Below, one piece after another: positions 25,403 to 34,476 of a stretch of DNA of 64,000 bases. The stretch is from DATLZM01 sp035559315 (GTDB lineage Bacteria; Actinomycetota; UBA4738; HRBIN12). Below the pieces are notes generated by a model. The model did no database searches. It saw nothing but the letters and a program-made list of their open reading frames with translations, and had not been told where the DNA came from. Both the position numbers and the translations under genes were made by a program. Position 1 is the first letter of the stretch. Every line of letters starts with the position of its first letter. The stretch covers positions 1 through 64,000 of the forward strand of contig DATMBJ010000099.1 of the NCBI GenBank assembly GCA_035559315.1, written 5' to 3'.

Positions 25403-25855
25403 GTGGCGCGGGCGCTCGGGTTCCTCTGGACGCTCCCGAACACGGTCCTCGGCCTCGTGTTGGGCCTGCTCACGTTCCAGCGCCCCCGCCTCGTGCGAGG
25501 GGTGGTGGCCTTCGACCGGGCCGAGCGGGGGCTCACGTGGGTCCTCCGCCGGCTCGACCGGACCGCGATGACCGTCGGCCACGTGGTGGTCTCCGCCCGG
25601 CCGCTCGAGGGTGCCCTGCTCGAGCACGAGCTCCACCACGTCCGCCAGTACCGGGCGTGGGGGCCGCTGTTCATCCCCGCCTACCTGCTGCTGGCGGCGG
25701 TGTTCGGCTACCGGCGCCACCCCTTCGAGCGGGCCGCGATGCGGGCCGCGGGCGAGGTCGGGGGCCCCGCGGCGGGCGGCGAGCTCGGGGGCCCTGGGGC
25801 GGGCGGCGAGCTCGGCGGACGGGGCCCGAGCCCTCCCGGGAGCGGACCGGCCTGA
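25403..25855 (+). CDS. Small membrane protein with HExxH motif
   Basis: 150 residues. Hydrophobic helix near FLWTLPNTVLGLVLGLL; then ALLEHELHHVRQYRAWGP, an HExxH zinc-peptidase-like motif; then a second hydrophobic helix (LFIPAYLLLAAVFGY). The tail repeats GGPAAGGEL / GGPGAGGEL, encoded by two 27-nt units at 25761-25814. I do not recognise a named family; similar HExxH proteins of this size are annotated hypothetical. GTG 25403 lies 6 nt after TACCGT (25391-25396). It is divergent from the CCA enzyme and convergent with pilT. Confidence 0.65.
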   Translation: MARALGFLWTLPNTVLGLVLGLLTFQRPRLVRGVVAFDRAERGLTWVLRRLDRTAMTVGHVVVSARPLEGALLEHELHHVRQYRAWGPLFIPAYLLLAAVFGYRRHPFERAAMRAAGEVGGPAAGGELGGPGAGGELGGRGPSPPGSGPA

Positions 25856-25861
25856 TCCGGA

Positions 25862-26950
25862 TCAGGTGAGCTGGGGCGTCCCCCGGGCGAGCACGCCGCG
25901 GAGGGCCAGGTTGAAGTCGTGGGGGTTGGTCGCCGCCTGCCGGGCGTCCTCCTCCGTCACCATCCCCTCCCGGACCAGCTCGACGAGGGCCTGGTCGAAC
26001 GTCTGCATGCCGTAGAAGCCGCCCTCGGCGATCACGTCGGAGATCTCGATGGTCGACTCGGGATCCACGATCCGCTCGTAGACCCGGCCGGTGTTCACGA
26101 GGACCTCGACCGCCGGGACCCGGCCCTTCCCGTCGGCCCTGGGGACGAGCCGCTGGGACACGATCCCCCGGAGGGCTCCGGCGAAGGAGAACCTGACCTC
26201 CCGCTGCTGCTGGGGCGGGAACAGGTCCAGGATCCGGTTGATGGTCTCGGTGGCGTCGATCGTGTGGAGCGTGGAGATCACCAGGTGCCCGGTCTCCGCG
26301 GCCTGGATCGCGGCCAGCGCCGACTCCGGGTCCCGGATCTCGCCGATGAAGATCACGTCGGGGTCCTGGCGGATCACGTGCTTCAGCGCCGCCGCGTAGG
26401 ACTCGGTGTCGAGCCCGACCTCCCGCTGCTCGACGATCGAGAGCTCGTCGTCGTGCACCACCTCGATCGGGTCCTCGATCGTGATGATGTGGGCGCGCCG
26501 GGTCCGGTTGATGTGGCCGATCATCGCGGCGATCGTCGTGGTCTTGCCCGTCCCGGTGGGCCCGGTGATCAGGACCAGCCCCCGCCGGGAGTCGGCGAGC
26601 TGCCGGAGCACGGGCGGGAGCCGGAGCTCCTCGAAGGTCGGGATCTCGGCCCGGACCCGCCGGATCGCGAGCCCCACGTGGCCGCGCTGGCGGTAGACGT
26701 TCACCCGGAACCGCCCCACCCCGGGGAGCGTGTAGCCGAGGTCGGCCTCGGAGTGGCGCGCGAACTCCTGGACCTTGTGATCGGGCATCAGGGCCGCGGC
26801 GAAGGCCTGGGTGTCGGCCGAGGTGAGCTCGGGGAAGGAGGTGGGGACCAGCTCGCCGTCGATCCGGACGAACGGGACGTTCCCCACCTTCAGGTGGAGG
26901 TCGCTCGCCCCCTTCTCGACCGCGTACCGCAGGAGCTCCGCGATGTCCAT
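25862..26950 (-). CDS. pilT: Type IV pilus retraction ATPase PilT
   Basis: 362 residues. LLRYAVEKGASDLHLKVGN begins the N2D domain; Walker A is LITGPTGTGKTTTIAAMIGH, followed by the Asp box, Walker B (DPDVIFIGEIRDPESA) and the His box ETGHLVISTLHT. These are PilT features rather than PilB. The AIRAA-type retraction motif is not obvious. It drives pilus disassembly or twitching at the cytoplasmic membrane. It directly follows the DedA gene by 7 nt. No other core pilus genes lie here, so the rest of the machine must be elsewhere. Confidence 0.9.
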   Translation of the reverse strand: MDIAELLRYAVEKGASDLHLKVGNVPFVRIDGELVPTSFPELTSADTQAFAAALMPDHKVQEFARHSEADLGYTLPGVGRFRVNVYRQRGHVGLAIRRVRAEIPTFEELRLPPVLRQLADSRRGLVLITGPTGTGKTTTIAAMIGHINRTRRAHIITIEDPIEVVHDDELSIVEQREVGLDTESYAAALKHVIRQDPDVIFIGEIRDPESALAAIQAAETGHLVISTLHTIDATETINRILDLFPPQQQREVRFSFAGALRGIVSQRLVPRADGKGRVPAVEVLVNTGRVYERIVDPESTIEISDVIAEGGFYGMQTFDQALVELVREGMVTEEDARQAATNPHDFNLALRGVLARGTPQLT

Positions 26951-26957
26951 GGACCGT

Positions 26958-27635
26958 TCACTCCTCGCTCGCGCGCCCGGCCAGCTCCTCCGGGTCCCGG
27001 AGGGACCGGCCGAGCTCCTCCTCTATCTTTCGGCGCCTCCGCCGGGACGTTGAGACCCAGATCGCGACGAGGAGGACCGCCAGAAGGACGAGGCCCGCCC
27101 CCCGGAGGTAGCCCTCCGCGCGCCGGTACGCCTCGCCGAGCGCGAAGCCGAGCACCGCGTTGGCGGCCCCCCACAGGGCGGACCCGGCGGCGTCGTAGGC
27201 GGCGAACCGGCGCCAGGACATGTGCGAGACCCCCGCGAGGATGAACCCCACGCTCCGGACCACGGGCACGAACCGCCCGAGGAACACCGTCTTCCCCCCG
27301 TGACGCCGGTAGTAGGCGTCGGCCATCGCGAGCCGCTCGGGGGTCACGAGCAGTCGGGGCCCGTGCCGCTCGAGGAACCCCCGTCCGAAGCGCCGCCCGA
27401 TCAGGTAGCCGAGGTTGTCGCCGAGGATCGCTCCGGCCACCGAGACCGCGATCACGCCGGGGAGCGAGAGACGGCCCACCCGCGCATAGAATCCCCCCAC
27501 GATGACCAGGGTCTCGCCCGGCACCACGACGCCCGCCCCGATCGAGTTCTCGAGCAGGGTGGCGAGGCCCACGATGAGGTAGCCCCAGGGAGGCGAGAGG
27601 TACGGCCGGAGGAACTCGACGACGTGCTCGACCAC
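26958..27635 (-). CDS. DedA-family membrane protein
   Basis: 225 residues. The SNARE-assoc/DedA signatures are present: GAGVVVPGETLVIVGGFYAR, AILGDNLGYLIGRRFGR and FLGRFVPVVRSVGFILAGVS. DedA proteins help recycle undecaprenyl or other lipid carriers and maintain membrane potential. GTG 27635 is chosen because TATACT (27649-27644 on this strand) ends 8 nt upstream; a 9-codon longer ATG start at 27662 would place the promoter inside the coding region. A basic C-terminus (SRRRRRKIEEEL) follows the last helix. Confidence 0.88.
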   Translation of the reverse strand: MVEHVVEFLRPYLSPPWGYLIVGLATLLENSIGAGVVVPGETLVIVGGFYARVGRLSLPGVIAVSVAGAILGDNLGYLIGRRFGRGFLERHGPRLLVTPERLAMADAYYRRHGGKTVFLGRFVPVVRSVGFILAGVSHMSWRRFAAYDAAGSALWGAANAVLGFALGEAYRRAEGYLRGAGLVLLAVLLVAIWVSTSRRRRRKIEEELGRSLRDPEELAGRASEE

Positions 27636-27712
27636 GGGCGCCCAGTATAGGTTCGGGGGCATCCGGGGCCGCCCGCGCGAGGTCCCGGGGACCCGAGCCG
27701 GGGCCCCGACGG

Positions 27713-28141
27713 GTGGCCGCCACCCGTCGGGAGGTCTCGGCCGGCGGGGTGGTCTACCGCAGGACCGCGGAGGGCACCGAGGTGGCCCTCGCCGCCCGCC
27801 GCACCCGCCGGGGGGAGCTGGCCTGGGGGCTCCCCAAGGGGGGGATCGAGCCCCACGAGACCGCCGAGCAGGCGGCGCTCCGCGAGGTCCGGGAGGAGAC
27901 CGGCCTCGAGGCCGTGGTCGAGGCCTCCCTGGGTGCGTCGCGCTACGTCTACGTCTGGGACGGCGTCCGGGTGCGGAAGGTCGTCCACTTCTTCCTGATG
28001 CGCGCCACCGGCGGCGACGTCGCGCTCCACGACCACGAGATGGAGGAGGTGCGCTGGTTCCCCCTCCCCGGCGCCCTCCGGAAGGCCACCTACCGCGGGG
28101 AACGGGAGGTGCTGGCCCGGGCCGCCGACGCGCTCGGATGA
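27713..28141 (+). CDS. NUDIX hydrolase (MutT-like)
   Basis: 142 residues. After EVSAGGVVYRRTAEGTEV comes the Nudix box, running GGIEPHETAEQAALREVREE and then TGLE. It occupies the position of Rv3908 (mutT4) in the conserved actinobacterial origin region, between the CCA enzyme and the large exported protein, suggesting nucleotide or cofactor sanitising, though substrate is unproven. The TSUP gene overlaps its end (ATGA). Confidence 0.9.
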   Translation: MAATRREVSAGGVVYRRTAEGTEVALAARRTRRGELAWGLPKGGIEPHETAEQAALREVREETGLEAVVEASLGASRYVYVWDGVRVRKVVHFFLMRATGGDVALHDHEMEEVRWFPLPGALRKATYRGEREVLARAADALG

Positions 28142-28905
28142 CCCCGGGCAGGGCGGTCCTCGGCGTCCTCGTCGGCTTCACGGCCGGGGTGATGTCGGGC
28201 CTGTTCGGCGTGGGCGGCGGCATCATCACCACGCCGGCCATCCAGGTCCTCCTGGGGGGCGCCCCCTACGTGGCCGTGGGCACGCCGCTCCCGGTGATCT
28301 TCCCCACCAGCCTGGTCGGCGCCTACACGTACTGGCGCGCGGGGGAGGTGAGCGTCCGGGCCGCCCGCTGGGCGGCGCCGCCCGGGATCCTCGGGGCCGC
28401 CCTCGGGGCCTGGGCCACGGCCTTCGTGAACCCCCACGGGATCCTGCTGGTGACCGCGTTCCTGATCGGGTGGCAGGCGGTGCGGGTCGCCCGGGCCCGG
28501 CCCTACCTCGTCCGCCCCCGCGGCACCACGCCGGGCCCCCATTACGCGATCCTGGGGTTCGCCACGGGCTTCGTCTCGGGCCTGCTCGGCGTGGGCGGAG
28601 GCATCGTGTTCGTCCCCGCCGTCACCACGATCCTCGGGATGCCGCTGAAGCGGGCCCTGGGGACGTCCCTCCTCCTGATCTCCGCGGTCGCGGTCCCCGG
28701 GACCCTGGTCCACGCCGCCCTCGGGCACATCGACTGGTCGATCTTCCTCGTCCTGGTGGCCGGCGTGATCCCGGGGGCCAGGATCGGCGCGCGGATCGCC
28801 CTCGGCGCCGGGGAGCGCACGCTCCGGATCGCGGTCGGCGTCTTCCTGGGGGTCGTCGCCGTGCTGTACGCCGCGCAGGAGGCCCTCCTCCTGCTGCGGG
28901 GATGA
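28138..28905 (+). CDS. TauE/SafE (TSUP) anion transporter-family protein
   Basis: 255 residues with about eight helices and the duplicated TSUP motif: GLFGVGGGIITTPA near residue 21 and GLLGVGGGIVFVPA near 150. Family members export sulfite, sulfoacetate or other organic anions. It is inserted between the NUDIX gene and the exported DUF6049-like gene, a place where Mycobacterium has none. It is translationally coupled to the NUDIX gene by ATGA. Confidence 0.88.
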   Translation: MTPGRAVLGVLVGFTAGVMSGLFGVGGGIITTPAIQVLLGGAPYVAVGTPLPVIFPTSLVGAYTYWRAGEVSVRAARWAAPPGILGAALGAWATAFVNPHGILLVTAFLIGWQAVRVARARPYLVRPRGTTPGPHYAILGFATGFVSGLLGVGGGIVFVPAVTTILGMPLKRALGTSLLLISAVAVPGTLVHAALGHIDWSIFLVLVAGVIPGARIGARIALGAGERTLRIAVGVFLGVVAVLYAAQEALLLLRG

Positions 28906-28927
28906 CCGCTAGGATGGCCGGGCCGGC

Positions 28928-30988
28928 ATGGCCACGCGTCCCGGGCTCCCGCTCCCCTCCTCCGCGCGGATCGCCGCCGCGCTCCTGGCGGCGGCCGCCG
29001 TCGTCCCCGCCGTCCCGGCGCGGGCCCAGGAGGAGGCGGCCCCGGTGGTGCGGCTCACGCTCCGCCGCCAGACCCCCTGGGTCACCGCGCGGGATCCGAG
29101 GCTCGAGGTGGAGGTCCGCGCGGTGAACGAGGGGACGGAGCCCCTCGGCGACCTCGCGCTGGGGATCGCCCTGTGGGGCCCGGTCCGGTCGCGTTCGGCC
29201 TACGAGGCGTCCCTCCGCGAGGACCCCGCCGGCGCGCTCCCGCTCCTCGCCCTGACCGAGCCCCTCGAGGGGGAGCTCGCCCCGGGCCGGGCCAGGGACT
29301 TCTCCTTCCACCTGGACCTCTCGTTCCTCGCCGGCCTCGGCGACCAGTCCCTGATCTATCCGCTCCGGGTGGAGGTCCGCTCCGGGGACCTCCCGGTGGG
29401 CGTGCTCCGGACCCCCGTGATCCACCTCGTCCGCCGACCCGAGGTCCCGCTCGACCTCGGGTGGTGGTGGGAGCTCCACGAGCCGGTCCGCTACGGCCCC
29501 GACGGGCGTTTCACCTCCACCGCGCTCGAGGACGCGCTGGCGCCCGGCGGGTGGCTCGCCGGCGCCCTCGACGCGCTCCGGCTCCTGTCCTCGGGCCGCC
29601 GCACCGCCCCCTTCGACCTCGTGGTGTCCCCCCTCCTCCTGGCGCAGCTCCAGCGGATGCGCGCCGGCTACGCCGTCGTGGAGGGCGGGGCGCTCCGGAG
29701 CGTCGACGAGGGCGAGGCCGGCGCGGCCCGGGCGGGCGAGGCGCTCGAGGAGCTGCGCCGGGTCGCGGCGAGCGGCGTCCCGGGCCTCACCGCCTACCCC
29801 CTCGCCGCGCCCCTCCTCCCCGCGATGACCGGCGGCGGCCTGGGCCGGGACCTCCCGGCCCAGCTCGACCGGGGCGTGGAGCTGGTCGGCGCTGCGCTCG
29901 GCGTCGAGCCCGACGTCGCGGTCTTCCGTCCCCCGGCCGGGGCCCTCGACCCCGCCGGGCTCCGGTTCCTCGCGTGCCGGGGGGTCCGGGTGCTCCTCGC
30001 CGCCCCGACCTCCGTCGAGCGACCCCCCCACCCCCTGGGGTTCGCGCCCCCGGCCACGGACCTCCTCGAGGCGTTCCCCTGCGGGCCCGTGACGGCCCTC
30101 CTCCCGGACCCAGCGGTCCAGGCCCTCCTCGACCCCGCCGTCCTCGCCGCCGACCCGGTCCTGGGGGCCCAGGTCGTGCTCGGCGAGTTGGCGGCCATCT
30201 GGCTCGAGCAGCCCGGGGTCCCGCGGGCGATCGTCCTCGGCGTCCCTCCCGCGACCCCCGGCGGCTTCGCCCGCCCCTTCGCGTACCGGATCTCGCGGGC
30301 GCCTTTCCTCCGCCCGCTCCGGGCCTCCGACCTCGCGGCCCTCCACCCGCCCGACCCCGAGGCGCCGCCGGCACGCCTCCTCCCGAGCCAGACCCCCGGG
30401 TTCACCCGCTCCTACGTGGAGTTCCTCCGCCGGACCCGCCGCCTCCTCGAGGACTACCGCTCGATGCTGGCCGAGGACGACCCCCTGCCGGACGCGCTCG
30501 CCACGCGCCTCCTCATCGCCGAGGGCGGCCAGTTCGTGGGGAACGAGTTCCAGGGGGCCGCCTTCGTGCGGGCCGTGCGGGACCGGCTGCGCGCCGAGCT
30601 CTCCAAGGTCCGCCCGGTCGTGGTCCGCACGGTCACGCTCTCGTCCCGGACCGGGACGATCCCGATCCGGGTGACGAACGAGACCGGGCACGTGCTCCGG
30701 GTGGTCGTCGAGCTCGCCTCCGCCCGGATCGGCCTCCTCGAGGCCGTGCAGGAGGTCGAGCTGGACCGCCCCGAGCGCACGCTCCTGTTCCCCGTGGAGC
30801 TCCGGACCACCGGGCGGTTCCCGGTGCGGGTGCTGGTCCGCACGCCCTCGGGGCGGATCGTGAGCGACGCGATCCTCGTGGTCCGCTCGACCGCCTACAA
30901 CCGCGTCGCGCTCGTGATCACGCTGGGCGCCGCCCTGCTCCTCTTGGCGCTCTCGAGCAGGAGGTTCGTGCCACGTCGGAGCAGCTGA
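28928..30988 (+). CDS. Large exported membrane-anchored protein (Rv3909/DUF6049-like)
   Basis: 686 residues. A signal peptide (ARIAAALLAAAAVVPAVPARA) precedes a long extracellular region that starts with a beta-rich segment (RLTLRRQTPWVTARDPRLEV), passes through a polysaccharide-deacetylase-like alpha/beta region (around GVRVLLAAPTSVE) and ends with a transmembrane helix (VALVITLGAALLLLALSS) and basic tail. The layout and the position directly before murJ match the conserved actinobacterial exported protein Rv3909. Its biochemical role is unknown; association with cell-wall assembly is inferred from the neighbours. ATG 28928 lies 12 nt after TAGGAT. Confidence 0.8.
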   Translation: MATRPGLPLPSSARIAAALLAAAAVVPAVPARAQEEAAPVVRLTLRRQTPWVTARDPRLEVEVRAVNEGTEPLGDLALGIALWGPVRSRSAYEASLREDPAGALPLLALTEPLEGELAPGRARDFSFHLDLSFLAGLGDQSLIYPLRVEVRSGDLPVGVLRTPVIHLVRRPEVPLDLGWWWELHEPVRYGPDGRFTSTALEDALAPGGWLAGALDALRLLSSGRRTAPFDLVVSPLLLAQLQRMRAGYAVVEGGALRSVDEGEAGAARAGEALEELRRVAASGVPGLTAYPLAAPLLPAMTGGGLGRDLPAQLDRGVELVGAALGVEPDVAVFRPPAGALDPAGLRFLACRGVRVLLAAPTSVERPPHPLGFAPPATDLLEAFPCGPVTALLPDPAVQALLDPAVLAADPVLGAQVVLGELAAIWLEQPGVPRAIVLGVPPATPGGFARPFAYRISRAPFLRPLRASDLAALHPPDPEAPPARLLPSQTPGFTRSYVEFLRRTRRLLEDYRSMLAEDDPLPDALATRLLIAEGGQFVGNEFQGAAFVRAVRDRLRAELSKVRPVVVRTVTLSSRTGTIPIRVTNETGHVLRVVVELASARIGLLEAVQEVELDRPERTLLFPVELRTTGRFPVRVLVRTPSGRIVSDAILVVRSTAYNRVALVITLGAALLLLALSSRRFVPRRSS

Positions 30989-31023
30989 GGCCGGAGACGC
31001 CGGAGGCGGAGGACCAGCCGATC

Positions 31024-32649
31024 GTGCGCCCCGAGGACACGCCGGCGGCGTTCGTGCGCCGCACCGGGGTGATGTCGCTCGGGACCGCCCTCTCCCGGGC
31101 CACGGGCTTCCTGCGGCTCGCCGCCGCCGCCTACGCGTTGGGGGTCACCGCCGGCCGCCTGGCCGACATCTACAACACGGCGAACACCACGCCGAACATC
31201 GTCTACGAGCTGGTCCTGGGCGGGGTGCTCTCCTCGGTGTTCGTCCCGGTCTTCGTCCAGTGGCTCGAGGAGCGCGGCCCGGACGAGGCCTGGGAGGCCG
31301 CCCGACGGATCCTCACGCTCACGGTCGTCGTGCTCTCGGCCATCGCCGCCCTGGCCATCGCCGCCGCCCCCTGGATCATCCGCCTCTACACCCTCCGCTG
31401 GCCCGAGCCTCAGCGCGCCGTGGCCGAGCGCCTGGGGACCTTCTTCCTCCGCTGGTTCATGCCCCAGATCGTGTTCTACGGGGTGGGGACGGTGGCCACC
31501 GGCCTCCTCAACGCCCACCGCCGGTTCGCCGCGCCGATGTTCGCCCCGATCCTCAACAACCTGGTCGTCGTGGCCACGCTCTTGGCCTACGCGTCGGTGG
31601 CCGGCGCCGACCGGGCCGACCCGACCGCGATCACGGGCGGCGAACGGCTGCTGCTCGGGGTGGGCACGACGCTCGGCGTGGTGGCGATGACCGCGGCCCT
31701 CCTCCCGTCGCTCCGGGCCACCGGGTTCCGCTTCGCCTGGCGCCTGGACCCCCGGCACCCGGCGATCGCCCGGATCGCCCGCCTCGCCACCTGGACCATC
31801 GTCTACGTGGTGGTGAACCAGCTCGGCTACCTCACGGTCCCCATCCTGGCCGGCGAACGGCAGGGCGGGTACACGGCCTACGCCGCGGCCTACATCCTGT
31901 TCCAGCTCCCCCACGCGATCTTCGCGGTGTCGATCTTCACCGCGCTCCTGCCCGCCATGGCCTCCCGCCACACCGAGGGGGACCTGGCGGCCTTCCGGGC
32001 GCTGCTCTCGCGCGGCATCCGGGCCACCGCGTTCATCGTGCTGCCCGCGGCCGCGGGCTACGTCGCCCTGGCCCGCCCGATCGTCCGGCTCCTGCTCGAG
32101 CGGGGGGAGACCGGGCCCCGGGACACCGAGCTGATCGCCGGGATCCTCGCCCTCTTCGCCCTCGGCCTGTTCTCGTTCTCGGCGTTCCAGCTCCTGCTCC
32201 GCGCCTACTACTCCATGCAGGACACGCGCACGCCGGCCCTGGTGAACGTGGGCGCGGTCGCCGTGAACGTCCTGGCCAACGTGGTCCTGGCGGTCGGTCT
32301 CGGCCTGGGGCCCCGGGGCCTGGCCGCCGGCCACGCCCTCGCGTACACGGCGGGGGCGCTCGCGCTCGGCCTCCTGCTCCGGCGCCGGCTCGGCGGGATC
32401 GACGGGCGGCGGATCGTCCGGGCCCTCGGGCGGGTCCTGCTGGCCGCGGCGGCGACCGGCGCGGCGGCCCGCGCGGCCGCCGCCGGCCTGGCGCGACTCG
32501 TGGGGACCGCGTCCGTCGCCGCCCAGGCGCTCCAGGTCTTCGGCGCGATCGGCGTCGGGCTGCTTGTGTTCGCCTCCGCGGCCCTTATCTTCCGCCTCGA
32601 GGAGGTCGATGTGGTGAGGGACGCGCTGCGGCGCGGGGGACGTCGGTGA
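31024..32649 (+). CDS. murJ: Lipid II flippase MurJ
   Basis: 541 residues, about 14 helices, MVF family. Conserved blocks: GVMSLGTALSRATGFLRLAA, NTANTTPNIVYELVLGGVLS, FLRWFMPQIVFYGVGTVATG, and LGYLTVPILAGERQGGYTAY, YILFQLPHAIFAVSI. It flips lipid II for peptidoglycan synthesis. No cytosolic pseudokinase extension as in mycobacterial MviN is seen. The start is uncertain: GTG 31024 follows GGAGGA, but GTG 31054 and ATG 31072 are also possible. Its stop overlaps the TadE-like gene by GTGA. Confidence 0.93.
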   Translation: MRPEDTPAAFVRRTGVMSLGTALSRATGFLRLAAAAYALGVTAGRLADIYNTANTTPNIVYELVLGGVLSSVFVPVFVQWLEERGPDEAWEAARRILTLTVVVLSAIAALAIAAAPWIIRLYTLRWPEPQRAVAERLGTFFLRWFMPQIVFYGVGTVATGLLNAHRRFAAPMFAPILNNLVVVATLLAYASVAGADRADPTAITGGERLLLGVGTTLGVVAMTAALLPSLRATGFRFAWRLDPRHPAIARIARLATWTIVYVVVNQLGYLTVPILAGERQGGYTAYAAAYILFQLPHAIFAVSIFTALLPAMASRHTEGDLAAFRALLSRGIRATAFIVLPAAAGYVALARPIVRLLLERGETGPRDTELIAGILALFALGLFSFSAFQLLLRAYYSMQDTRTPALVNVGAVAVNVLANVVLAVGLGLGPRGLAAGHALAYTAGALALGLLLRRRLGGIDGRRIVRALGRVLLAAAATGAAARAAAAGLARLVGTASVAAQALQVFGAIGVGLLVFASAALIFRLEEVDVVRDALRRGGRR

Positions 32650-33041
32650 ACGCGAGGGCGGAGGAGGGGCTCGTCGGGAAGGCGATCCTCGTCTCGCTCG
32701 TCCTGCTCGCGCTCGTGGCGGTCGCGGCCTTCGACGCCGGCTCGATCCTCGTGGCCCGGTACCGGGTCGCGGACCTCGCCGAGCGCGCCACCTACCAGGC
32801 GCGGGTGGTCTACGACCGGACCCACGACCGTCGGCAGGCCTGCGCCGCGGCGGAGGACCTGGTGGAGGCCGGCGATCGGCGGGCCCGGATCCCCGACGGG
32901 GGCTGCGTGGTCGATCCCGGCGGTCGCGAGGTCCGGGTCACGGTGCGGCGGGCCGCGGGGACGCTCCTCGTCCGGCGCATCCCCTTCCTCCGCCCTTACG
33001 GGAGGGCCGAGGCCACCGAGTCCCTGCCGCTCCCGTCGTGA
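32646..33041 (+). CDS. TadE/TadG-like membrane protein
   Basis: 131 residues. One N-terminal helix (AILVSLVLLALVAVAAFDAG) is followed by SILVARYRVADLAERATYQA, then a short periplasm-side domain with two Cys (RQACAAAED, DGGCVVD) that may pair. The form resembles TadE/TadG pilin-like assembly proteins. It is coupled to murJ and to the sigma gene by GTGA overlaps at both ends, an insertion relative to the mycobacterial murJ-sigM order. Confidence 0.7.
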   Translation: MNARAEEGLVGKAILVSLVLLALVAVAAFDAGSILVARYRVADLAERATYQARVVYDRTHDRRQACAAAEDLVEAGDRRARIPDGGCVVDPGGREVRVTVRRAAGTLLVRRIPFLRPYGRAEATESLPLPS

Positions 33042-33634
33042 GCGGGACCCTCGACAGCGACGAGGAGCTCGTCCGGCGGACCCTGGCCGGGGACCGGGGG
33101 GCCTTCGGGACGCTGGTCGAGCGGCACCAGCGGCGGACGTACAACCTCGCCCTCCGGATGCTCGGGCGGGAGGAGGACGCCCGGGACGCGACCCAGGAGG
33201 CCTTCCTCACGGCGTTCCGCAAGCTGGCCTCGTTCCGGGGCGACGCGGCCTTCTCGACCTGGCTGCACCGGGTCACGGTGAACGCCTGCTACGACCTCCT
33301 GCGGAGGTCCGCCCGCGCCCCCCTCACCGCCCGGGCGGACGACGAGCCGCGGCCCGAACCCGGCCCCCCGGTCCCCGACCACGCCGAGGCCGCGGCCGGC
33401 AGCGTCGACGTCCGTCGGGCGCTGCTGCGGCTGCCCCCCGAGCACCGGGCGGTCCTGGTCCTCCACGACGTCCAGGACCTGCCCTACGAGGAAGTCGCCC
33501 AGGCCCTGGGCATCCCCGTGGGCACCGTGAAGTCCCGCCTGCACCGAGCGCGGGTGGCCCTGGGGCGCGAGCTCCGGGGGGAGGGCGAGGCGGAACGCGT
33601 AGCCCCGCCCGGACCGTCCGAGGAGGGACGATGA
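33038..33634 (+). CDS. ECF RNA polymerase sigma factor (SigM-like)
   Basis: 198 residues. Region 2: FGTLVERHQRRTYNLALRML with REEDARDATQEAFLTAFR and FSTWLHRVTVNACYD; region 4: LPPEHRAVLVLHDVQDLPYE and VAQALGIPVGTVKSRLHRAR. The adjacent anti-sigma factor, then trxB and trxA, is the sigM-rsmA-trxB2-trxC order of Mycobacterium. It probably directs an envelope or disulfide-stress regulon. Starts GTG 33038 overlapping the preceding stop. Confidence 0.95.
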   Translation: MSGTLDSDEELVRRTLAGDRGAFGTLVERHQRRTYNLALRMLGREEDARDATQEAFLTAFRKLASFRGDAAFSTWLHRVTVNACYDLLRRSARAPLTARADDEPRPEPGPPVPDHAEAAAGSVDVRRALLRLPPEHRAVLVLHDVQDLPYEEVAQALGIPVGTVKSRLHRARVALGRELRGEGEAERVAPPGPSEEGR

Positions 33635-34365
33635 CCCACCCCGGGGACGAGCTCCTCGCCGCGTACGTCGACGGCGCCCTGACCGAGCCCGAGCGGAGCG
33701 CGGTCGCCGCCCACCTGGACGCCTGCCCGGCCTGCCGGGAGGAGGTGGGCCTGGCCGCCCAGGCCCGCGGCGCGCTCCGAGCCCTCCCGGAGGAGCCGGT
33801 GCCGCTGCGCGTGACCGGGCCCGTGCTCCGGGAGGTGCGGGGGGCCGACGGGGACCGCCGGAGCCGCGTCGTCCGCTGGCTCTCCGGGGCCGCCGTCGCC
33901 GCCGCGGTGGTCGCCGTGCTCGCCGTCGCCCTCCCCGAGCTCGGCCAGCGGGGCGCGGCCCCTCCAGCCGCGGAGGAGGTCTCGGCCCCGCAGGAGGCCG
34001 GGCTGCCGGCCGCCGCCGCCTCCCCGGCCCTGCCCAGCCTGGAGCGGAGCGACCGCGACTACCGCCCCGAGGACCTCGAGGCCCTGGCCGGGGAGGCCAC
34101 GGCCGGAGCCGGCGGGCCCGTCGCGGCCGAGGCGAAGATCCCGCCCGCGACCGCCCGGGCCCTGGAGTGCGTCCTGCGGGGATCCGACCTCACCCCCGAC
34201 GACCAGGTGGTCCGGCTGATCGACGCGCGGTTCCAGGGGACCCCCGCATACCTGGCGGTCGCGCTCCGGGGCCCCGGGGCGGGCCAGCCCCCCACCAAGG
34301 TCGTGGTCTGGGTGGTGGCGAAGGAGCGCTGCGGCCCCCTCGCCTACTCCCAGGACACGCTCTAG
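33631..34365 (+). CDS. Membrane anti-sigma factor with zf-HC2 domain
   Basis: 244 residues. DELLAAYVDGALTEPERSAV and AHLDACPACREEVGL form the zinc-binding anti-sigma domain (His, C-x-x-C). A transmembrane helix (WLSGAAVAAAVVAVLAVALP) leads to an external region of about 140 residues, with one potential disulfide (ALECVLRG ... KERCGPLAY). It should hold the upstream sigma factor at the membrane and release it on an external signal. It overlaps the sigma gene by 4 nt. Confidence 0.9.
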   Translation: MTHPGDELLAAYVDGALTEPERSAVAAHLDACPACREEVGLAAQARGALRALPEEPVPLRVTGPVLREVRGADGDRRSRVVRWLSGAAVAAAVVAVLAVALPELGQRGAAPPAAEEVSAPQEAGLPAAAASPALPSLERSDRDYRPEDLEALAGEATAGAGGPVAAEAKIPPATARALECVLRGSDLTPDDQVVRLIDARFQGTPAYLAVALRGPGAGQPPTKVVVWVVAKERCGPLAYSQDTL

Positions 34366-34476
34366 CGCGACCGGCCCCCCGCGGTCGGACGACCGTCGGG
34401 GACGGGCCCACGGCTCCCCGGCGGGAATGCCCCACGGTTGTAGGCTGTGGAAGATCGTGCGGAGGCGAGCGCGACG

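Noticed and set aside
25761..25814. Two 27-nt tandem units as an intergenic repeat element
   Set aside because: They are in frame and encode the Gly-rich tail of the 25403 gene.
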